17,976 nt of DNA, taken from NCBI GenBank assembly GCA_039188505.1, contig JBCCZC010000062.1, forward strand, positions 1 to 17,976, written 5' to 3'. Every line of letters starts with the position of its first letter. The first letter of the stretch is position 1. Below the pieces are notes generated by a model. The model did no database searches. It was given only the letters and a program-made list of their open reading frames with translations, and was not told the DNA's origin. Both the position numbers and the translations under genes were made by a program. This DNA comes from JBCCZC01 sp039188505. GTDB lineage: Bacteria > Pseudomonadota > Gammaproteobacteria > Xanthomonadales > SZUA-38. Of the stretch, positions 14,555 through 17,976 are shown in pieces.

Positions 14555-16543
14555 TCAGGGCAGCATGTCGAGCGGGACGGGGAACACCGAATCGCCGTCC
14601 ACGGGCCCGCCATCGAGGGAAATCCAGAGGTCGGTATTGTCGTGCAGCGCTTCGTAGTAGGTGGCCTTCTCATCCAGGCGCTGCACGAACTCGATCTGGC
14701 GCTGCGCCGACCAGTCCTGCCAGTCGTCGAGGGTGACGTCCATGATCTCGGCGGTGTACGGCAGGCCCTCGATGTACTCCCGCATGAAGCCCAGATCCGC
14801 GAGATTCCCGGACGCGCCGCCGGCGCGCGTGCTGGCGCCCAGGCGCTCGGGGTCCCGGGCGATCGTCGCTGCAAGGCTCTGCAGATCGTTCAGGAAATTC
14901 CGCGGGGAAAGGAGACCCTGTTCAGCGGTGTCCAACACCTGATCCATGACCTCGTGGAGGTCGCTCAGCTGATCACGGGTGAGCAGCACACGCACGTCGA
15001 GCGTCGGGCGCGACGGGTCGCGGAAGGACCGGTCGAGGAGCCAGGCGTCGAATACCTCGGGGACCCCGTCCCCATCCTGGGCCTGCAGATACCGCATGCG
15101 AAGCGCGTAGCCGAGCCGATCCACGCGCTCCTGCAGCGCAGCGAGCTCCGCATCCTCCGTGGCGTCCACCCGGCTGGCGCTCGCGTCGGCGTCCTGGCTG
15201 GCGGACGGCCCGCCAGAGGCCACCCGGACCTGCTCGGTGATCTGCCCGGCCAGGGCATCGAGGGCCCGGCCGAAGCGCGTCACGTCGCCGGTCGGCACCC
15301 CGTAGTAGAGCTCGCCGATGCCGGGAAAGCGCGAGAGCTCTCGATACTGGAATTCGGCCACCATGTGGTCGTCCACGCCTTCGTCGGTGAGCAGGTGCAG
15401 GACCGAGAGCGCGATACCGTCGTCCTGGGCGAGCTGCCGGATTCCCTCGGCGCTCAGACCCGTGCCCGAGAGCGGGTGGCCGCCGGCGCGGGCGCTCGCA
15501 TCGGTAACGAGCACGACGTAGCGGGCATCGTGGCCGGACCAGTCGATCCCTTCGATGGCCGCCTTCACACCCGCGTAGGCGTCTTCCGTGAAGTCCTGGC
15601 TCGAGATGTCGGCGGCACTGAGCGCATCGACGCGGGAGAAGAAGCTCGCCGCGTCACGGCCGTCCTCGAGATCGGCGAAGATGCGCGTGCGGTACTCGAG
15701 ACCGTCTGCGGCAGAAGGATCATCGCGAAACGCCACCAGGCCGAAGCTGACGCCGCCAACCAGATCGGCGTCGGCCAGCGAATCATAGACCCGCCGCACG
15801 GCCTCTCGGGTCCGGGCGATGTACGGATCCATCGACAGGGTGGCATCGATGACGAAGACGATCCCCGAACGGTAGCGGGACTGCGCCGCGGTGGGCGGTG
15901 CGGGCCAGGTGCGCGACGGGTCCGCGAGCCCCTCCGGGTCCAGCGGCACGCTGGAGACCTGCAGCATGCGCGCCCGCTCGGCACCCAGATAGACGTCCGC
16001 ATAATCACGGATGGGCACCAGGTAGAAGTCCTCGAGAATGTCCACATAGCCGCTTGGCTGGATGGCGACTACCGGCGAATCCGGGGTCGACGTTCCGGCT
16101 TCGGCAGCCTCATAGAGCGCGCCGTAGGTGTCGAGGTCCTGGGTGCGAGCCAGCGCGCCCAGCTCCTCGCGGCTGCGGAACAGCAGGCTGCGATCGTTTC
16201 CTGCGGGGTCGCGGAAGGCAACCGTGAGCCCCTGATTCCAGTCCATCGTGCGGGACGCGGGCAGCCAGCCCGCGACGGCGCCATGGCGATCGAGCCCGAC
16301 CTCGGCCCAGGCGGTGCCGTCGATCGACTGCCGCGCATAGACGTAGTAAACGGTGAATGGCACGACCGCCCGGGACGCCCGGCCCCCGGCCTCGGCGCTG
16401 AGCCGGGCGTTGGGCTTCGCCAGCACGCGCTGATACAGCGTCTCCTTGCCTTCCATGAGCAGCGGGCTGCGGGACGACTGTGCCACCGCGCTGGAGGCGA
16501 CGAGCGCGAGCAGCAGGAGGACCAAAAAGCTGAATCGGGACAT
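14555..16543 (-). CDS. Secreted vWA-domain protein with N-terminal PpkA-like region
   Basis: The product is 662 residues. Residues 1-22 are a signal peptide (SSAVAQ). Residues 28-130 (LLMEGKETLYQRVLAKPNARL, then YYVYARQ, VGLDRHGAVAGWLPA, MDWNQGLTVAF) recall the extracytoplasmic SH3-like part of the type VI secretion kinase PpkA. A vWA domain follows at about 226-440, with a MIDAS Asp-x-Thr-x-Ser (233-237, Thr in place of the usual Ser) and VLVTDAS as the later metal-binding Asp. The C-terminal 220 residues are helical. A metal-dependent adhesion or signalling role in the periplasm is likely; no kinase domain is present. The ATG at 16543 has GAGGAA at good spacing. It is transcribed after the Sel1-like gene and before the ABC ATPase. 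Confidence 0.85.
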   Translation of the reverse strand: MSRFSFLVLLLLALVASSAVAQSSRSPLLMEGKETLYQRVLAKPNARLSAEAGGRASRAVVPFTVYYVYARQSIDGTAWAEVGLDRHGAVAGWLPASRTMDWNQGLTVAFRDPAGNDRSLLFRSREELGALARTQDLDTYGALYEAAEAGTSTPDSPVVAIQPSGYVDILEDFYLVPIRDYADVYLGAERARMLQVSSVPLDPEGLADPSRTWPAPPTAAQSRYRSGIVFVIDATLSMDPYIARTREAVRRVYDSLADADLVGGVSFGLVAFRDDPSAADGLEYRTRIFADLEDGRDAASFFSRVDALSAADISSQDFTEDAYAGVKAAIEGIDWSGHDARYVVLVTDASARAGGHPLSGTGLSAEGIRQLAQDDGIALSVLHLLTDEGVDDHMVAEFQYRELSRFPGIGELYYGVPTGDVTRFGRALDALAGQITEQVRVASGGPSASQDADASASRVDATEDAELAALQERVDRLGYALRMRYLQAQDGDGVPEVFDAWLLDRSFRDPSRPTLDVRVLLTRDQLSDLHEVMDQVLDTAEQGLLSPRNFLNDLQSLAATIARDPERLGASTRAGGASGNLADLGFMREYIEGLPYTAEIMDVTLDDWQDWSAQRQIEFVQRLDEKATYYEALHDNTDLWISLDGGPVDGDSVFPVPLDMLP

Positions 16544-16554
16544 GCAAATATTCC

Positions 16555-17244
16555 TCAACGCCACTGGAGAAGGAGCCGTTCGGCCTCGGCGTCGCCTGCG
16601 GCAGCAGCCGCTTCGACGCGGCCGCGGAGATCGGCCAGCCGTGCTTCGGCCGTCCTATCGCCGAGCTCGGACGCCTTCTTGTACCACTTGTGCGCCTCGA
16701 AGAGATTGGGCTCGGCCGACGCACCCGCCTCCGCCGTCGCGCGGCCTGGATCAGCCATCGTACCGAGGGCCAGCGCAGAGGGGGCGTGGCCCTGGCGCGC
16801 GGCGTAGAAAAACAGCAGATACGCATCCGCCGTGCGTCCCGCCTCGAGCAGCGTCCGACCTTCGGCGTGGGCGCTGTCCAGGCCCTCCGCGCTCGGAACG
16901 GCGCCAAGACGCTCGATGATCGCACGGGCGTCCTCGCCTTCCCGTGCCTGGCTGCCGCCCTGCGGCCGGGACGAAGCCGGGATGCTCGCGCCAGGCACGG
17001 CGGCGGGCGTGGTCGCGGCGGAGCGATCGATGACGCCGGTGCGCGATCGGTCTGCCGACACGTCCGTAGTCGGCGGTGCGAGGGGTGGCGCCCCGGTCTC
17101 TTCAGGCGCTTCCAGGAATCCCAGCAGATACCACCCGATGGCAACAAGGACGACCACCAGGCCGCTCAACCGCGCGCGCCAGCTCAGGCCCGGGCGACGT
17201 CGCACCGAAGGTTGTTCTTGATAGTTGGTGGGTTGCCAATTCAT
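16555..17244 (-). CDS. Membrane-anchored protein with Sel1/TPR-like repeats
   Basis: The product is 229 residues. A basic N-terminus (RRRPGLSWRAR) precedes a single TM segment at about 27-44, so the rest should lie in the periplasm. Residues 45-105 are a Pro/Thr/Ser/Ala linker. Residues 120-229 hold Sel1-like repeats: DAYLLFFYAARQGHAPSALALG, then HKWYKKASELGDRTAEARLADL, then a short third unit to the C-terminus. Such repeats scaffold protein contacts. The stop lies 11 bases before the vWA start, so they form one unit. In PpkA proteins a TM segment and the vWA part belong to one chain, so this protein may be the anchor for the secreted vWA protein. No kinase domain is seen. Confidence 0.8.
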   Translation of the reverse strand: MNWQPTNYQEQPSVRRRPGLSWRARLSGLVVVLVAIGWYLLGFLEAPEETGAPPLAPPTTDVSADRSRTGVIDRSAATTPAAVPGASIPASSRPQGGSQAREGEDARAIIERLGAVPSAEGLDSAHAEGRTLLEAGRTADAYLLFFYAARQGHAPSALALGTMADPGRATAEAGASAEPNLFEAHKWYKKASELGDRTAEARLADLRGRVEAAAAAGDAEAERLLLQWR

Positions 17245-17807
17245 GGGGTCGTGCCTGAATCCAGGCTCTGGAAGCTGATGAAGGAAGACCGAGAACTCGC
17301 TGGCGCAGCGCCGAGCCCCGGCCTGCCCCTGTGGCGTGTCGCTTTCGCGCGCCCTCCATCGGCATTGTAAGGGTCGTCGAAGCCAGGAGGAAAGTCGTGG
17401 GGAACGATCCCAGCGGCCGCGCCGCCGCTACCGGGGCTGTGTCCCGCGTCTTCCAACGAATACGCGCAATCGCTCCGTCGCCATGCCGACCGACCGCCCG
17501 GATCCGGAGTTTGCGGCCGCGGCCAAGCCCGGGCTTCCGTCGCCTTGCTGGCGGAAGCTCTGCGACCGGCATGGCCGGATGGCCTCGAGCAGCTTGCTGG
17601 AGACCGAGCATAGGCCGTGGCCGGACGGGAATCGCCCTTTGCAAGCACCTATTCGGTCCACGAGCAGGGGCAGGAGCGACATGGGGTCAGGAGCGACCTT
17701 GCCCCCGAGGACCAGCCCAGCGAGGCCCCTCAGCGCCGTCATGCGCGGAGCCGGGAATCGTTCATCGTTGCCCGCCCGGCAAGCTGTCATGGTCGTCGGT
17801 CAGCGCC
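17245..17807. other. 563-base region without a gene; promoter region of the vWA-ABC operon
   Basis: Several frames cross this gap on both strands, but all are Arg/Pro/Ser/Gly-rich without domains or good starts, so none is called. On the minus strand a TACAAT (plus coordinates 17364-17369) could be a -10 for the operon starting at 17244, with no convincing -35. The gap also holds the unrecognised 3' flank of the secreted-protein gene ending at 17808. Confidence 0.45.
17364..17369 (-). promoter_or_regulatory. Possible -10 element of the vWA-ABC operon
   Basis: TACAAT on the minus strand (five of six consensus positions) lies about 120 bases before the ATG at 17244, in the only AT-rich patch of the gap. 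No matching -35 hexamer is seen, so the call is weak. Confidence 0.22.
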
Positions 17808-17976
17808 TCAACGGGCTGGCCCCTCATCGGCCTCGAAGCCGGACCGCAGCAATTCGGACGGCGGTGCGTAGCGGAATGCGGGGCTGACCTCAGAGGAATT
17901 GCCGTCGCTATCTGTCGCGACCGCAACGAGTTCCCCTGCCGTACCCGCGCCAGGGATGGAGAAGTTTCCGGACGTA
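17808..17976 (-). CDS. C-terminus of a secreted protein with SGFE tail (5' end beyond window)
   Basis: The minus-strand frame enters from the right edge and ends at TGA (17808-17810), giving 55 residues. They read as the end of an Ig-like or similar beta-domain (GELVAVATDSDGNSSEVSPAF, shortened here), followed by a tail LLRSGFEADEGPAR. The ATDSDGNSSE pattern is common in repeated extracellular domains, and short tails with GFE are seen at the C-terminus of many exported proteins in Wenzhouxiangella and Xanthomonadales relatives. It is therefore probably a large secreted or surface protein; the rest lies outside the window. Confidence 0.75.
   Translation of the reverse strand, partial: TSGNFSIPGAGTAGELVAVATDSDGNSSEVSPAFRYAPPSELLRSGFEADEGPAR

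Noticed and set aside
14495..16807. A 770-codon plus-strand open frame across the vWA gene
   Set aside because: It is opposite a protein with a signal peptide and vWA motifs; its own residues are low complexity (Val/Arg/Gly/His).
17336..17887. A 183-codon plus-strand frame near the right end
   Set aside because: It is Arg/Pro/Ser-rich, has no domain and no good start, and overlaps the real C-terminus encoded on the minus strand.

Overview
The window looks like chromosomal DNA of a GC-rich proteobacterium, most likely a gammaproteobacterium of the Wenzhouxiangella/Xanthomonadales-Chromatiales kind. The reasons are the strong G/C third-position bias, an elongation factor G of the second (EF-G 2) type known from gammaproteobacteria, and an exported protein ending in a short SGFE tail. 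No rRNA, tRNA, insertion sequence, phage gene or CRISPR array was seen. Taxonomy is inferred from sequence character only.

Left part (1-5690): a truncated secreted protein on the minus strand (1-912) is followed, after about 650 bases without a convincing gene, by a row of small plus-strand genes. These are a one-TM protein (1570-2064), an HTH plus 2TM-domain regulator translationally coupled to a DUF2306-like membrane protein (2450-3312), an L,D-transpeptidase (3617-4084), a second L,D-transpeptidase of another subtype that overlaps it but carries two in-frame stop codons (4077-4604), a four-TM protein (4711-5106) and a second one-TM protein of the same architecture as the first (5172-5690). 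Two copies of an imperfect 41-base repeat lie in the gaps.

Middle (5839-8092): a tight three-gene operon encodes an ATP-grasp-like enzyme, a PhyH-type Fe(II)/2-oxoglutarate dioxygenase and an orotate-phosphoribosyltransferase-like protein with a changed PRPP loop. Each start codon overlaps the preceding stop by one base. This is the best candidate for an undescribed pathway: ligase, oxygenase and ribosyl-phosphate transferase would be a plausible small-molecule biosynthetic set. Converging on it is a small protein that seems to hold two HU-like folds (8217-8603), and then a thioredoxin-fold lipoprotein with a single active-site cysteine (8789-9568).

Right part (9569-17976): a free-standing EF-G 2 gene has a structured leader and a hairpin after its stop. 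A small hydrophobic protein follows. A four-gene minus-strand operon (17244 to 12523) encodes a membrane-anchored Sel1/TPR-like protein, a secreted vWA protein, an ABC ATPase and an FtsX-type permease. Its content resembles the periplasmic half of the type VI secretion kinase PpkA plus the TagT/TagS ABC pair, but no secretion or kinase genes are in view. The window ends in the C-terminus of another secreted protein on the minus strand (17808-17976).
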